DNA of 19,032 bases from contig JAJQAS010000203.1 of NCBI GenBank assembly GCA_021203685.1, forward strand, positions 1 to 19,032. The letters are read 5' to 3'. The notes below the pieces were generated by a model. The model ran no database searches and was not told the origin of the DNA. It saw nothing but the letters and a program-made list of their open reading frames with translations. Made by a program: the position numbers and the translations under genes. The first letter of the stretch is position 1. Each line of letters opens with the position of its first letter. Positions 1 to 6,969 of this stretch are shown here, one piece after another. Source of the stretch: Clostridiales bacterium (GTDB lineage Bacteria > Bacillota > Clostridia > Oscillospirales > Oscillospiraceae).

Positions 1-574
1 TGCTTCCCAGCCGCCATCCGGCGCTTTCCCTCATGGGGTCGATTTCCGGCTCCGGGCGGCAGGTTCCGCCGCCGCGCTCCAGCATTTCCGCCAGCTGGCA
101 AATATGCAGGCACTCCCCGTTGAGATACAGATGATAATCGTCAATATATTCGCACTTTGCAGAAAAACGGCGGTCAGGATAGATCATCTCCACCGTGCCG
201 CCATTGGGGATACGGAAGCGTTCCTGATAATCGACGGTGATGAAACGGACATCATCGTTGGGCAGCGTTTCCGGCTCCATCACTCTGCGGCGGCGAATAC
301 CGGAAGCCCTGAATTTCTCCAGGGAATTGATAGAAACCTGCGCTGCTGGCTGTCCACCCATCCCGGCCTCCTCCATTGCCAGCACCCGCGCCGCGGTCAT
401 GGGGCTGCGGATGGGGCTGCGCTGCACATCCTCCGCAGAAATTTCCCCGCCAAAGGACTGTACCGGATTCCCAGTCTGATATGCGGTATAGGCGTATCCC
501 GTCTCTACCTCTTTAATATGAAGAAAGTCCGTCTCTCCAATCAGGAAAGCGGCATCCTGTCTGGTATCGCTCAT
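1..574 (-). CDS. Conjugative-element protein, unrecognised, partial (C-terminus outside window)
   Basis: This is an open minus-strand reading frame of 191 codons that runs off the left edge. Its ATG (574-572) overlaps the stop codon of the upstream topB remnant in an ATGA arrangement, which indicates translational coupling and supports the start. The protein begins MSDTRQDAAFLIGETDF. The visible C-terminal part contains a polar stretch around VEMIYPDRRFSAKCEYIDDYH and then CLHICQLAEMLERGG. This is reminiscent of the small accessory modules found in multi-domain proteins of Firmicutes conjugative elements (YodL/DUF4316/LPD-type proteins encoded next to topB). I cannot assign a family with certainty. 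No signal peptide or membrane segment is visible. The context (directly after topB on the same strand) argues for a mobile-element gene rather than a member of the sulfur island. Confidence 0.55.
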   Translation of the reverse strand, partial: MSDTRQDAAFLIGETDFLHIKEVETGYAYTAYQTGNPVQSFGGEISAEDVQRSPIRSPMTAARVLAMEEAGMGGQPAAQVSINSLEKFRASGIRRRRVMEPETLPNDDVRFITVDYQERFRIPNGGTVEMIYPDRRFSAKCEYIDDYHLYLNGECLHICQLAEMLERGGGTCRPEPEIDPMRESAGWRLGS

Positions 575-1773
575 TTCGTTTTGCCTCCCTTATCAAACTC
601 CATTGTGAATTTCGCCCGCCCGTCTGCCTCAGTGGTAAGAAGCAGCGAGTCGTTATAGGTCTTGCCGGTTTTCTGGCTCTTGCAGTCCTTCAAACGGACG
701 CGACCATCGCGCACCAGCTTTTCCGCGATCTGTGCGGTCATGCGCTTGCCGATCTTCTGAAAATACGCATTGTCCTTCCAGAGAACAAAGCGGCACTCAC
801 GGTTCGAGCAGAACCAGCCCTTTTCGCGCTCCACAACCTCGGCCCCACAGTGGGGGCAGTTCCCGATCACTTTCACATTTGACATCAGCGTATCTGCTCC
901 TTTCACAACTTCGTAAGTGTTTACCATGGTTTCCATCATGCCGGAGATCTCCTGCATAAATTCCTCTGCCGGATAGAGGCCCTTTTCGATCTGCACCAGC
1001 TTTTCCTCCCAATCCGCTGTCATGGACGGGGATTGAATCTGTTCCGGTGTCACCGTAATCAGGGCTTTTCCCTTATCCGTGGGGATCAGGCTTTTCACCT
1101 TGCCACTGCCTTTGCGCTCCAGGAAGCCCTTTTGTACCAGCTTTTCAATGGTCGCGGCGCGTGTAGCCGGGGTGCCGATTCCTTTGCGCTCGGCCTCATC
1201 AGGAAACTCATCCGCGCTGGCGGTCTCCATGGCCTGTAACAGCAAATCCTCCGTGAAATGCTTCGGAGGGGTTGTCTTGCCCTCCTTCATATCGACGGAG
1301 GTAAGCGGGAGAACAGTGCCTTCGGCCAACTCCGGCAGTGCCGCACCCTCTTTACTTTTATCTTCAAAGAAGAACTTCTGCGTGGCTTTCCAACCTTCCT
1401 GCAAGACGGTTTTTCCCTTTGCCGTGAACACCTGACCGGCACATTCCAGCTCCACAGTAGTCTCCGCATAGCGGTATGGCTCCCCGACTGCACAGAGCAG
1501 ACGGGCGGCGATCAGCTGCAAAATTGCAAATTCGCCCTTCGGTAGCTCCGCAAAATTGCAATGCTGCACTTCCTTTGTGGGGATAATGGCGTGATGGTCA
1601 GAAACCTTTGCACTGTCAATTACCTGTGCCGCATGAACAGGTGGAGCCTCGTTCAAGCCAAAGGCATTGCTGACCTTTTCCACCAGCCCCGGCAGTATCC
1701 CGGCCATATCATCCGTCAGGAAACGGCTGTCCGTCCTCGGATAAGTACAGAGCTTCTTTTCAGATGCGTTTTG
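571..1773 (-). pseudogene. topB: DNA topoisomerase III (topB), 5'-truncated remnant of a conjugative element
   Basis: The frame encodes the C-terminal half of a type IA topoisomerase of the TopB type carried by integrative conjugative elements. Reading upstream from the first Met (1707), the same frame continues through SEKKLCTYPRTDSRFLTDDM. This includes the family's active-site TYPRTDSR motif (catalytic Tyr codon 1743-1741). The frame then meets a TGA at 1776-1774. The N-terminal Toprim domain and earlier core (roughly 300 residues in full-length TopB) are absent, and the sequence upstream is AT-rich and unrelated. C-terminal features are present: a C4 zinc-ribbon (CPHCGAE...CSNRECRF) and a trailing topoisomerase-associated domain (IGKRMTAQIAEKLVRDGRV). 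A protein started at 1707 would lack the catalytic Tyr, so the gene should be inactive. The break lies near 1762-1780 and marks the edge of the mobile-element fragment. Confidence 0.85.
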
Positions 1774-1844
1774 TCAAGGGTATTTTTCAAATATATAAAA
1801 TGGATATGTATGGATATATTCCCGTGACACCACGCATTCGATGA

Positions 1845-1873
1845 TTGACATGTGGCGTATGTAGTTGTATAAT
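1845..1873 (+). promoter_or_regulatory. Consensus sigma-A promoter for the LysR-family gene
   Basis: TTGACA (1845-1850) and TATAAT (1868-1873) are separated by exactly 17 bp, a perfect match to the vegetative promoter consensus. Transcription would start near 1880, about 65 nt before the regulator's ATG. Just upstream (1800-1817) the octamer ATGGATAT occurs twice at 10-bp spacing, which could be a half-site pair for autoregulation. That last point is speculation. Confidence 0.75.
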
Positions 1874-1945
1874 AACCAATTAAAATAGTATGTTAGTATG
1901 ATGAAGGAAAATTGACATAAAGAGCAGAAAAAGGGGACGATTCAA

Positions 1946-2866
1946 ATGACATTGACGCAGATGTCTTATCTGATTGCGATTGCGGAAACCGGTTCGCTGA
2001 ACAAGGCGGCGGAGCAGCTCTATGTGTCCCAGCCTTCTCTGACCAATGCCATTAAAGAGATGGAGCGGGAGTTGGGTATTACGCTGCTGTACCGCAGCGG
2101 ACGGGGCGCTACGCTGACTAACGATGGAGCAGAATTTTTGTACTACGCCAAAGAAATCTATCAGCAGTACGAAAACCTGATTCAAAGATACGAAAAGGGC
2201 GGGAGTTACAAAAAGAAGTTTGCCGTCTCTACCCAACACTATTCCTTTGCAGTCAAAGCCTTCGTGGATATGGCAAAGGAGTACGATATGTCCCAATATG
2301 AGTTTGCCATCAAGGAAACCAAAACCAGAGAGGTCATCAGTGATGTCAGCACCATGAAAAGTGAGATAGGCGTGCTGTATCTGAGTGATTTTAACCGAAA
2401 AGCCCTGTCAAAGCTGCTGCGTTCTGCCAATCTGGAATTTCACCCGTTGGTAGACTGCAAAGCCTATGTGTACCTGTGGAAAGGGCATCCACTGGCGCAG
2501 GAGCCGCAAATCTCCTTTCAACAGTTGGAGCGCTATCCCTGTCTCGCCTTTGACCAGGGAGATAACAGCTCCTTCTACTTTGCGGAGGAGATCCTCTCCA
2601 CCAATGAATATCCGCAGGTCATCAAAGCCAATGACCGGGCCACCATGCTGAACCTGATGGTGGGACTGAACGGGTATACGCTGTGCTCCGGTATTATCTG
2701 TGAGGAGTTGAATGGAGACGATTTCATGGTAGTCCCCTTCTCAGGCGCGGACCAGGAGGCAAACAGCGTGATGGAGATCGGCTACGTCACCCGTGAAAAC
2801 ACGATTTTGAGCCAGATGGGAGAAAAGTACATCTCCGCAATGAAAGAATACCTTGCCATCTCCTGA
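1946..2866 (+). CDS. LysR-family transcriptional regulator (likely sulfur/Met regulon)
   Basis: The 306-aa protein has the standard LysR length. Residues 1-60 form the winged helix-turn-helix (MTLTQMSYLIAIAETGSLNK, then AAEQLYVSQPSLTNAIKEME), followed by the linker helix. Residues about 90-300 form the periplasmic-binding-protein-like effector domain. The start is supported by AAAGGGGA ending about 10 nt before ATG 1946. It has its own consensus promoter. It lies immediately upstream of a methionine/cysteine biosynthesis operon, and two near-identical LysR-type operator-like blocks lie before metY (2887) and before a second PLP gene (18694). From this I infer that it controls sulfur assimilation, in the manner of CysB, CmbR or MtaR-type LysR regulators, with a sulfur metabolite such as O-acetylserine or O-acetylhomoserine as effector. 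The specific effector cannot be read from the sequence. Confidence 0.88.
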   Translation: MTLTQMSYLIAIAETGSLNKAAEQLYVSQPSLTNAIKEMERELGITLLYRSGRGATLTNDGAEFLYYAKEIYQQYENLIQRYEKGGSYKKKFAVSTQHYSFAVKAFVDMAKEYDMSQYEFAIKETKTREVISDVSTMKSEIGVLYLSDFNRKALSKLLRSANLEFHPLVDCKAYVYLWKGHPLAQEPQISFQQLERYPCLAFDQGDNSSFYFAEEILSTNEYPQVIKANDRATMLNLMVGLNGYTLCSGIICEELNGDDFMVVPFSGADQEANSVMEIGYVTRENTILSQMGEKYISAMKEYLAIS

Positions 2867-2886
2867 CCGGTTCAGAGAAAGCCGAT

Positions 2887-2932
2887 GCCGGGTATAGTTT
2901 CAGGTTATGTCCAGCTATTTTCTTTTGGTATT
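2887..2932 (+). promoter_or_regulatory. LysR-type operator-like block upstream of metY
   Basis: The core TATAG-N7-TTATG (2893-2909) has the T-N11-A architecture of LysR boxes. It is followed by TATTTTCTTTTGGTATT (2916-2932). The whole block recurs at 18693-18739 before the other PLP enzyme, with the same 7-nt spacer length and the 17-nt tail differing at one position. A possible -10 element, TAAAAT, lies at 2955-2960 with no clear -35, which is typical of an activator-dependent promoter. The left copy is a weaker palindrome than the right one. Confidence 0.6.
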
Positions 2933-2957
2933 AGCGGAAAACGGTTCCTGGCGTTAA

Positions 2958-3067
2958 AATAATGTCTGCTGAAATAAACCGCCATGCGGTTTATCTGCGC
3001 GGCGAAGGCCGCGCAATTTCATGAAACCAGCAGTTTTACGCTGGTTTCATGAAATGCAGCCATTATT
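2958..3067. repeat. Cloverleaf-like inverted-repeat unit 1 (three hairpins in a closing stem)
   Basis: A closing stem pairs AATAATGTCTGC (2958-2969) with GCAGCCATTATT (3056-3067), 12 bp with one mismatch. Inside it sit three adjacent hairpins. The first pairs ATAAACCGC with GCGGTTTAT (2974-2994, 3-nt loop). The second pairs TGCGCGGC with GCCGCGCA (2996-3015, GAAG loop). The third pairs TTTCATGAAACCAGC with GCTGGTTTCATGAAA (3017-3054, 15 perfect base pairs). No terminator-like T-run follows. It occupies the region between the operator block and metY, so it would be in the metY leader RNA if transcription starts at the putative -10. The function is unknown. It could be a palindromic mobile DNA element or a structured leader. 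Confidence 0.8.
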
Positions 3068-3069
3068 AC

Positions 3070-3218
3070 AATGTGTATTTCCGTTGGCACAGCTTGCTGT
3101 GTCAACGGAGGGTGCAAGGTTTTTTCGCATATTTGCATAAAAACCTTGCACTTGAACAAAGCCGACAGGCATGAAAGGCTTTGCCTTTCAATGCTTATGG
3201 CTTTGTTCAGTACACATT
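3070..3218. repeat. Cloverleaf-like inverted-repeat unit 2 (three hairpins in a closing stem)
   Basis: A perfect 8-bp closing stem pairs AATGTGTA (3070-3077) with TACACATT (3211-3218). It encloses three hairpins. The first pairs TCCGTTGGCACAGC (3080-3093) with GCTGTGTCAACGGA (3096-3109), one mismatch. The second pairs GTGCAAGGTTTTT (3112-3124) with AAAAACCTTGCAC (3139-3151), perfect. The third pairs TGAACAAAGCC (3153-3163) with GGCTTTGTTCA (3199-3209) and has a nested TGAAAGGC/GCCTTTCA hairpin (3172-3190). It starts 2 nt after unit 1. With unit 1 it fills most of the 416-bp gap between the LysR gene and metY. No coding frame of note is present. Confidence 0.8.
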
Positions 3219-3282
3219 AAGATAAATACCAGCGAAAATGAATGAACTCTTACTGTTTCATTTCGCTTGGAGGAGAATGCAA

Positions 3283-4524
3283 ATGAGAGAGAACACTGCG
3301 CTGCTGCACCAGCGCTTTCAGGGAGACCCGTCCACCGGCGGCACGCTGACTCCCATAGCCCAGACCTCCGCATTCTGTTGTCAGTCAGCAGAGGAACTGG
3401 AGGCCGTCTGCGCGGGGAAAAAGCCGGGTTACGCCTATTCTCGAATTGGCAACCCTACCATCAACTCCTTTGAGGTGCGTATGGCTGCACTGGAGGGCGG
3501 AGTGGCGGCGGTGGCCTGCTCCTCCGGCATGGCGGCGGTGTCGATGGCACTGCTGAACATCCTGGAGGCCGGGGACGAAATCATCGCCGGAGCGGGACTA
3601 TTCGGTGGTACGCTGGACCTGTTTCAAGATTTGGAACCCTTTGGAATCACCACCCGAACGGTAGAGCATCTGTCCCCGGAAGAAATCGAACCTTTGCTCA
3701 ATGAACGAACCAAGGTGATTTTCGGGGAACTGATTGGAAATCCCAAACTGGACGTAGTGGACATCCCAGCGATTTCGGCGCTGGCCCATGAGCGAGGCAT
3801 CCCGTTGTTCATCGACAGCACCACCGCCACCCCCATTCTGGCGCACCCTTTGAAGCTGGGAGCGGATGTAGTCATTCACTCCACCTCCAAGTATATCAAC
3901 GGAAGCGGAAGTGGTATCAGTGGGGTGATTATCGGTGGGGGGACGTTCTCTTGGGACTTTGACCGCTATCGGGTGCTGGCGCCCTTCCGCCGGGCTGGGA
4001 GACTGGCCTTTACCCTGCGACTGCGGGAGGACCTGTGGCGAAACTTCGGCGCCTGTGCCGCGCCATCCAACCTTTTTCTCAACAGTTTGGGATTGGAGAC
4101 GCTGGGGCTGCGCATGGAGCGGCTCTGCGCCAACGCTCTGGGACTGGCCCGCTTTTTAGAGGCGCATCCCGGCGTGGGAGAAGTGCATTATCCCGGTCTG
4201 GAGAGCAGTCCGTTCTTCCCGTTGGTGCAGCAGGAGCTGAACGGCATGGGCGGAGCCATTGTGACCGCCCGATTGGGAAGCAAGGTGCGTGCTTATCAGG
4301 TCATGAACCATTTGAAATATGCCCAAATCGCCACAAACATCGGAGATGTGCGGACGTTGGTCATTCACCCGGCCTCTACCATCTATCTGCACAGCAGTGA
4401 AAACCAGCGGCGGAGCGCCGGTGTCTACGACGACCTGATCCGCATCAGTGTTGGGATCGAAGATTTGGAGGATTTGAAAGAGGATTTCGCCCAGGCGCTG
4501 GCGCAGGCCGACAGTAGGGCGTAA
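3283..4524 (+). CDS. metY: O-acetylhomoserine sulfhydrylase-type PLP enzyme (MetY)
   Basis: This 413-aa fold-type I Cys/Met-metabolism PLP enzyme would replace the acyl group of O-acetylhomoserine with sulfide or a protein thiocarboxylate to make homocysteine. Visible motifs are YSRIGNPT (52-59), the phosphate-binding SSGMAA (80-85), the cofactor-contacting Asp in FIDSTTATP (about 178) and the Schiff-base Lys203 in HSTSKYINGSG. Start choice: GGAGGAG (3269-3275) lies 7 nt before ATG 3283. The frame is open back to an ATG at 3238, but that and the ATG at 3277 are poorly placed for this ribosome binding site. It is the first gene of the operon and is followed 15 nt later by the sulfite reductase. 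The neighbouring sulfur carrier, E1-like enzyme and JAMM peptidase suggest the HcyS-dependent MetY type. Cystathionine gamma-synthase or methionine gamma-lyase activity cannot be excluded from sequence alone. Confidence 0.85.
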   Translation: MRENTALLHQRFQGDPSTGGTLTPIAQTSAFCCQSAEELEAVCAGKKPGYAYSRIGNPTINSFEVRMAALEGGVAAVACSSGMAAVSMALLNILEAGDEIIAGAGLFGGTLDLFQDLEPFGITTRTVEHLSPEEIEPLLNERTKVIFGELIGNPKLDVVDIPAISALAHERGIPLFIDSTTATPILAHPLKLGADVVIHSTSKYINGSGSGISGVIIGGGTFSWDFDRYRVLAPFRRAGRLAFTLRLREDLWRNFGACAAPSNLFLNSLGLETLGLRMERLCANALGLARFLEAHPGVGEVHYPGLESSPFFPLVQQELNGMGGAIVTARLGSKVRAYQVMNHLKYAQIATNIGDVRTLVIHPASTIYLHSSENQRRSAGVYDDLIRISVGIEDLEDLKEDFAQALAQADSRA

Positions 4525-4539
4525 CAAGGAGGGATCACT

Positions 4540-5400
4540 ATGGCAGTTGATTACGCAGCATTAAAAGCCGGCGGATTCATGCGGCAAAAACAGAAAAACC
4601 GGTTTTCCCTGCGCCTGAAGGTCGTGGGAGGAAAGGTAACAGTAGAACAGCTCCGGGCCATCGCGGACGCCGCAGAACAATACGGTCAGGACTATGTCCA
4701 CCTGACCTCCCGGCAGGGAGTGGAGATCCCCTATGTCCGCTTGGAGGAGATCGACCAGGTGAAGGAGACGCTGGCCCAGGGCGATGTCGTTCCCGGCGTC
4801 TGCGGGCCAAGGGTGAGGACCGTTACCGCCTGTCAGGGGGCAGCCATCTGTCCCAGCGGCTGCATCGATACCTATGGGCTGGCCGAGGAGTTGGATGCCC
4901 ACTATTTCGGGCGGGAGCTGCCCCACAAATTTAAGTTCGGCGTCACCGGCTGTCAGAATAACTGCCTGAAAGCGGAAGAAAACGATGTGGGCATCAAGGG
5001 GGCTATGAACGTTCACTGGAACGGAGAGCAATGTATTTTCTGCGGCGTCTGCGAAAAGGTCTGTCGAACCAAGGCGATTCGCATAGAGAACGGCGAAGTC
5101 AAACTGGAGGAAAACGCCTGCAATCACTGTGGACGGTGCGTCAAGTCCTGCCCCGTGGACGCATGGGAGGGGACGCCAGGCTACCTGGTCTCTTTTGGCG
5201 GCACCTTCGGCAACCACATTGGCAAGGGTGAGGAGCTGCTCCCTCTTGTGCCGAACAGAGAGACCCTGTTCCGCGTGACTGACGCGGCAATCAACTTCTT
5301 TGCCGAGTACGCAAAGCCTGGCGAGCGCTTCCGGTTCACCTGCGACCGGGTGGGCTGGGACAAGCTGAAAGAACAGATTGAGGAGGCATATCATGGCTGA
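4540..5400 (+). CDS. Small siroheme/4Fe-4S sulfite reductase with fused 2x[4Fe-4S] ferredoxin
   Basis: The 286-aa protein should carry out six-electron reduction of sulfite to sulfide in the cytoplasm. Order of parts: an N-terminal nitrite/sulfite reductase ferredoxin-like half-domain (about 15-80); siroheme-[4Fe-4S] ligands C98-x5-C104 (CQGAAIC) and C138-x3-C142 (CQNNC); then a bacterial ferredoxin insert with C165/168/171/175 and C194/197/200/204; then a short C-terminal remainder of the catalytic domain. The layout is that of AsrC/DsrA-like clostridial reductases, but the protein is shorter than AsrC (about 340 aa) and has only one half-repeat, so it probably dimerises. The ribosome binding site is AAGGAGGG (4526-4533). 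Its 3' end overlaps the tusA-like start by 8 nt. Nitrite reduction is a possible side reaction, but the sulfur context favours sulfite. Confidence 0.85.
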   Translation: MAVDYAALKAGGFMRQKQKNRFSLRLKVVGGKVTVEQLRAIADAAEQYGQDYVHLTSRQGVEIPYVRLEEIDQVKETLAQGDVVPGVCGPRVRTVTACQGAAICPSGCIDTYGLAEELDAHYFGRELPHKFKFGVTGCQNNCLKAEENDVGIKGAMNVHWNGEQCIFCGVCEKVCRTKAIRIENGEVKLEENACNHCGRCVKSCPVDAWEGTPGYLVSFGGTFGNHIGKGEELLPLVPNRETLFRVTDAAINFFAEYAKPGERFRFTCDRVGWDKLKEQIEEAYHG

Positions 5401-5647
5401 TATTCAAATTGACGAGCGCGTTGACATCACAGACGTGGTGTGTCCGGTCACCTTCGTCAAGGTCAAGGTGGCGCTGGAGGAGTTGGAGGACGGGCAGGTC
5501 CTGGAGGTTCGCCTGAACGACGGTGAGCCGGTGCAAAACGTTCCCCGCTCCGTCAAAGAAGAGGGACACAAGGTGCTGCGCCTGACCGATGGGGGCGATG
5601 GCACCTACCGTCTGCTGGTTCAGAAGGTGGAGGACGAAGATGCCTAA
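5393..5647 (+). CDS. TusA/SirA-like sulfurtransferase
   Basis: The 84-aa protein of the TusA fold would carry a persulfide on Cys17 and pass sulfur between partners. The family signature CPxP appears here as CPVT (DITDVVCPVTFVKVKVALEE), with the second proline replaced by Thr. The Cys-Pro pair and the following amphipathic helix are kept. Start: AGGAGG (5381-5386) is 6 nt before ATG 5393. A longer frame from 5378 would begin before this ribosome binding site. The gene overlaps its neighbours by 8 nt on each side, so it is translationally coupled to sulfite reductase and thioredoxin. This suggests it handles sulfide or persulfide emerging from the reductase or feeding the HcyS-like carrier. 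Confidence 0.82.
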   Translation: MADIQIDERVDITDVVCPVTFVKVKVALEELEDGQVLEVRLNDGEPVQNVPRSVKEEGHKVLRLTDGGDGTYRLLVQKVEDEDA

Positions 5648-5960
5648 AAAAGTGGGAACAGATACCTTCCGCGCTCAGGTGCTGGAGGCCCAGCGGCCTG
5701 TGGTCGCGGAGTTTTACGCCGATGGCTGTGTCCCCTGTCGGCGGCTGGCCCCGATTTTAAGTGCGTTGGAAGAAGAATATGCGGGGACGGTTGACTTTGC
5801 CAAAATCAACACTGGCGCAAATGAAGCCCTGACCCAGACCTATGGCATTTTGGCCTCTCCCACGCTGCTCCTCTTTCGGGACGGAGCGGAACAGGCCAGA
5901 CTGCGGGGAGCGGTCAAAAAGCCGGAGCTTATCAAATGGATAGGAGAACAAACGTTATGA
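5640..5960 (+). CDS. Thioredoxin-like protein (CVPC active site)
   Basis: The 106-aa single thioredoxin domain has redox cysteines C30 and C33 in YADGCVPCRR. The usual WCGPC has lost the Trp and Gly, so the redox potential may differ from housekeeping thioredoxin. The cis-proline is present in ASPTLLLF. The start ATG 5640 lies inside the 3' end of the tusA-like gene (8-nt overlap). The frame extends further upstream, but without homology. A thioredoxin reductase gene follows in the same operon (7479) and is the likely reductant source. Plausible roles are reducing persulfides on TusA or the sulfur carrier, or supporting sulfite reductase or APS reductase. Partner choice is inferred from location. 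Confidence 0.87.
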   Translation: MPKKVGTDTFRAQVLEAQRPVVAEFYADGCVPCRRLAPILSALEEEYAGTVDFAKINTGANEALTQTYGILASPTLLLFRDGAEQARLRGAVKKPELIKWIGEQTL

Positions 5961-6163
5961 AGCTGAATGTTGCAGGCACGACAAAAGAATATGAGGATGG
6001 GCTGACCGTGGCCCGGCTCATCGAACTGGAGAAGGTGGAAAGCCCCCTCTATGTCACCGTAGCGCTGAACGATGACTACGTGGAGAGCGGAGCCTTTGAC
6101 AACACCATCTTACAGGATGGGGATACTGTGGAGTTCCTTTACTTTATGGGAGGCGGGCGCTGA
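5957..6163 (+). CDS. hcyS: ThiS/MoaD-like sulfur carrier protein, HcyS-type, ending GGG-R
   Basis: The 68-aa beta-grasp (ubiquitin-like) protein starts MKLNVAGTTKEYEDGLTVAR. The C-terminus is ...YFMGGGR, so one extra Arg follows the di/triglycine that normally must be terminal to be adenylated and thiocarboxylated. In Wolinella HcyS and pseudomonad QbsE such extra residues are removed by a JAMM peptidase, and a JAMM peptidase gene lies two genes downstream. Start: TAGGAG (5941-5946) precedes ATG 5957, which overlaps the thioredoxin stop (ATGA). Its own stop overlaps the hcyF start by 1 nt. No thiamine-synthesis genes (thiG, thiH) are in view, so a role in Met/Cys synthesis is preferred over thiamine. 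The symbol rests on context and the C-terminal extension. Confidence 0.78.
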   Translation: MKLNVAGTTKEYEDGLTVARLIELEKVESPLYVTVALNDDYVESGAFDNTILQDGDTVEFLYFMGGGR

Positions 6164-6969
6164 TGGCTTTTACCAACGAACAACTGGAGCGCTATTCCCG
6201 TCATATCATCCTGAAGGAAGTGGGCGTAAAAGGCCAAAAAAAGCTGCTGAACGCCAAAGTGCTCATCATTGGCGCAGGCGGGTTGGGCGCTCCGGCGGCC
6301 ATGTATCTGGCTGCGGCTGGCGTTGGCACCATCGGCATTGCCGATGCGGACGAGGTGGATCTGTCCAACTTGCGGCGGCAGATTATTCACACCACCCCCG
6401 ATGTGGGCAAACCCAAAGTGCAGTCCGCCAAAGAAACAATGGAGGCCATCAACCCGGATGTAAAGGTCGTTCCCTACCACACCTTTGTGGATTCCGAGAA
6501 CATCCTCGACATGATTCAGGATTATGATTTTATCATCGACGGAACGGACAACTTCCCCGCCAAGTTTCTCATCAACGACGCCTGCGTGATGGCGAAAAAG
6601 CCCTTTTCTCATGCGGGCATCATCCGATTTCAAGGCCAGTTGATGACCTACGTCCCCGGAAAAGGCCCCTGCTACCGCTGCGTGTTCCGCGACCCGCCTC
6701 CCAAAGATGCAGTCCCGACCTGCAAGCAGGCGGGCGTCATTGGGGCAATGGGCGGCGTCATCGGCAGCCTCCAAGCGATGGAAGCGGTCAAGTACATCAT
6801 TGGTCGGGGCGAACTGCTCACCGGCTGTCTTTTGACCTACGACGCGATGAGCATGACCTTCCGCAAGATCAAACTGCCGGAAAATACCGAAAACTGCCCG
6901 GTCTGCGGCAAGCATCCCACCATCACACAGTTGATCGACTACGAACAGACGGAATGTGAGGGGATCTGA
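6163..6969 (+). CDS. hcyF: E1-like ThiF/MoeB-family adenylyltransferase (HcyF-type)
   Basis: The 268-aa protein should adenylate the C-terminal Gly of the adjacent sulfur carrier, priming it for thiocarboxylate formation. Visible motifs are the nucleotide-binding GAGGLG (37-42), the acidic pair and Arg finger region DADEVDLSNLRRQ (61-73), TDNFPAK (128-134), a zinc site with C170/C173 (CYRC) and C245/C248 (CPVC), and C187 in TCKQAGV at the position of the reactive cysteine of ThiF/MoeB. It lacks the rhodanese domain found in MOCS3-type proteins, which fits with sulfide or TusA as direct sulfur source. It is joined to the carrier and peptidase genes by 1-nt TGATG overlaps. Automated tools may name it MoeB or ThiF. 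The neighbourhood argues for the homocysteine/cysteine pathway. Confidence 0.85.
   Translation: MAFTNEQLERYSRHIILKEVGVKGQKKLLNAKVLIIGAGGLGAPAAMYLAAAGVGTIGIADADEVDLSNLRRQIIHTTPDVGKPKVQSAKETMEAINPDVKVVPYHTFVDSENILDMIQDYDFIIDGTDNFPAKFLINDACVMAKKPFSHAGIIRFQGQLMTYVPGKGPCYRCVFRDPPPKDAVPTCKQAGVIGAMGGVIGSLQAMEAVKYIIGRGELLTGCLLTYDAMSMTFRKIKLPENTENCPVCGKHPTITQLIDYEQTECEGI

Noticed and set aside
571..1707. Intact short topoisomerase starting at Met 1707
   Set aside because: Homology continues upstream through the active-site TYPRTDSR to a stop at 1774-1776. A protein starting at 1707 would lack the catalytic Tyr.
2958..3218. Ordinary Rho-independent terminator after the LysR gene
   Set aside because: No stem is followed by a T-run at its 3' base, and the six-hairpin nested design exceeds what a terminator needs.
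2933..3282. SAM (S-box) riboswitch or T-box leader before metY
   Set aside because: I see neither the S-box core nor a T-box sequence, and the long perfect palindromes do not resemble either class.
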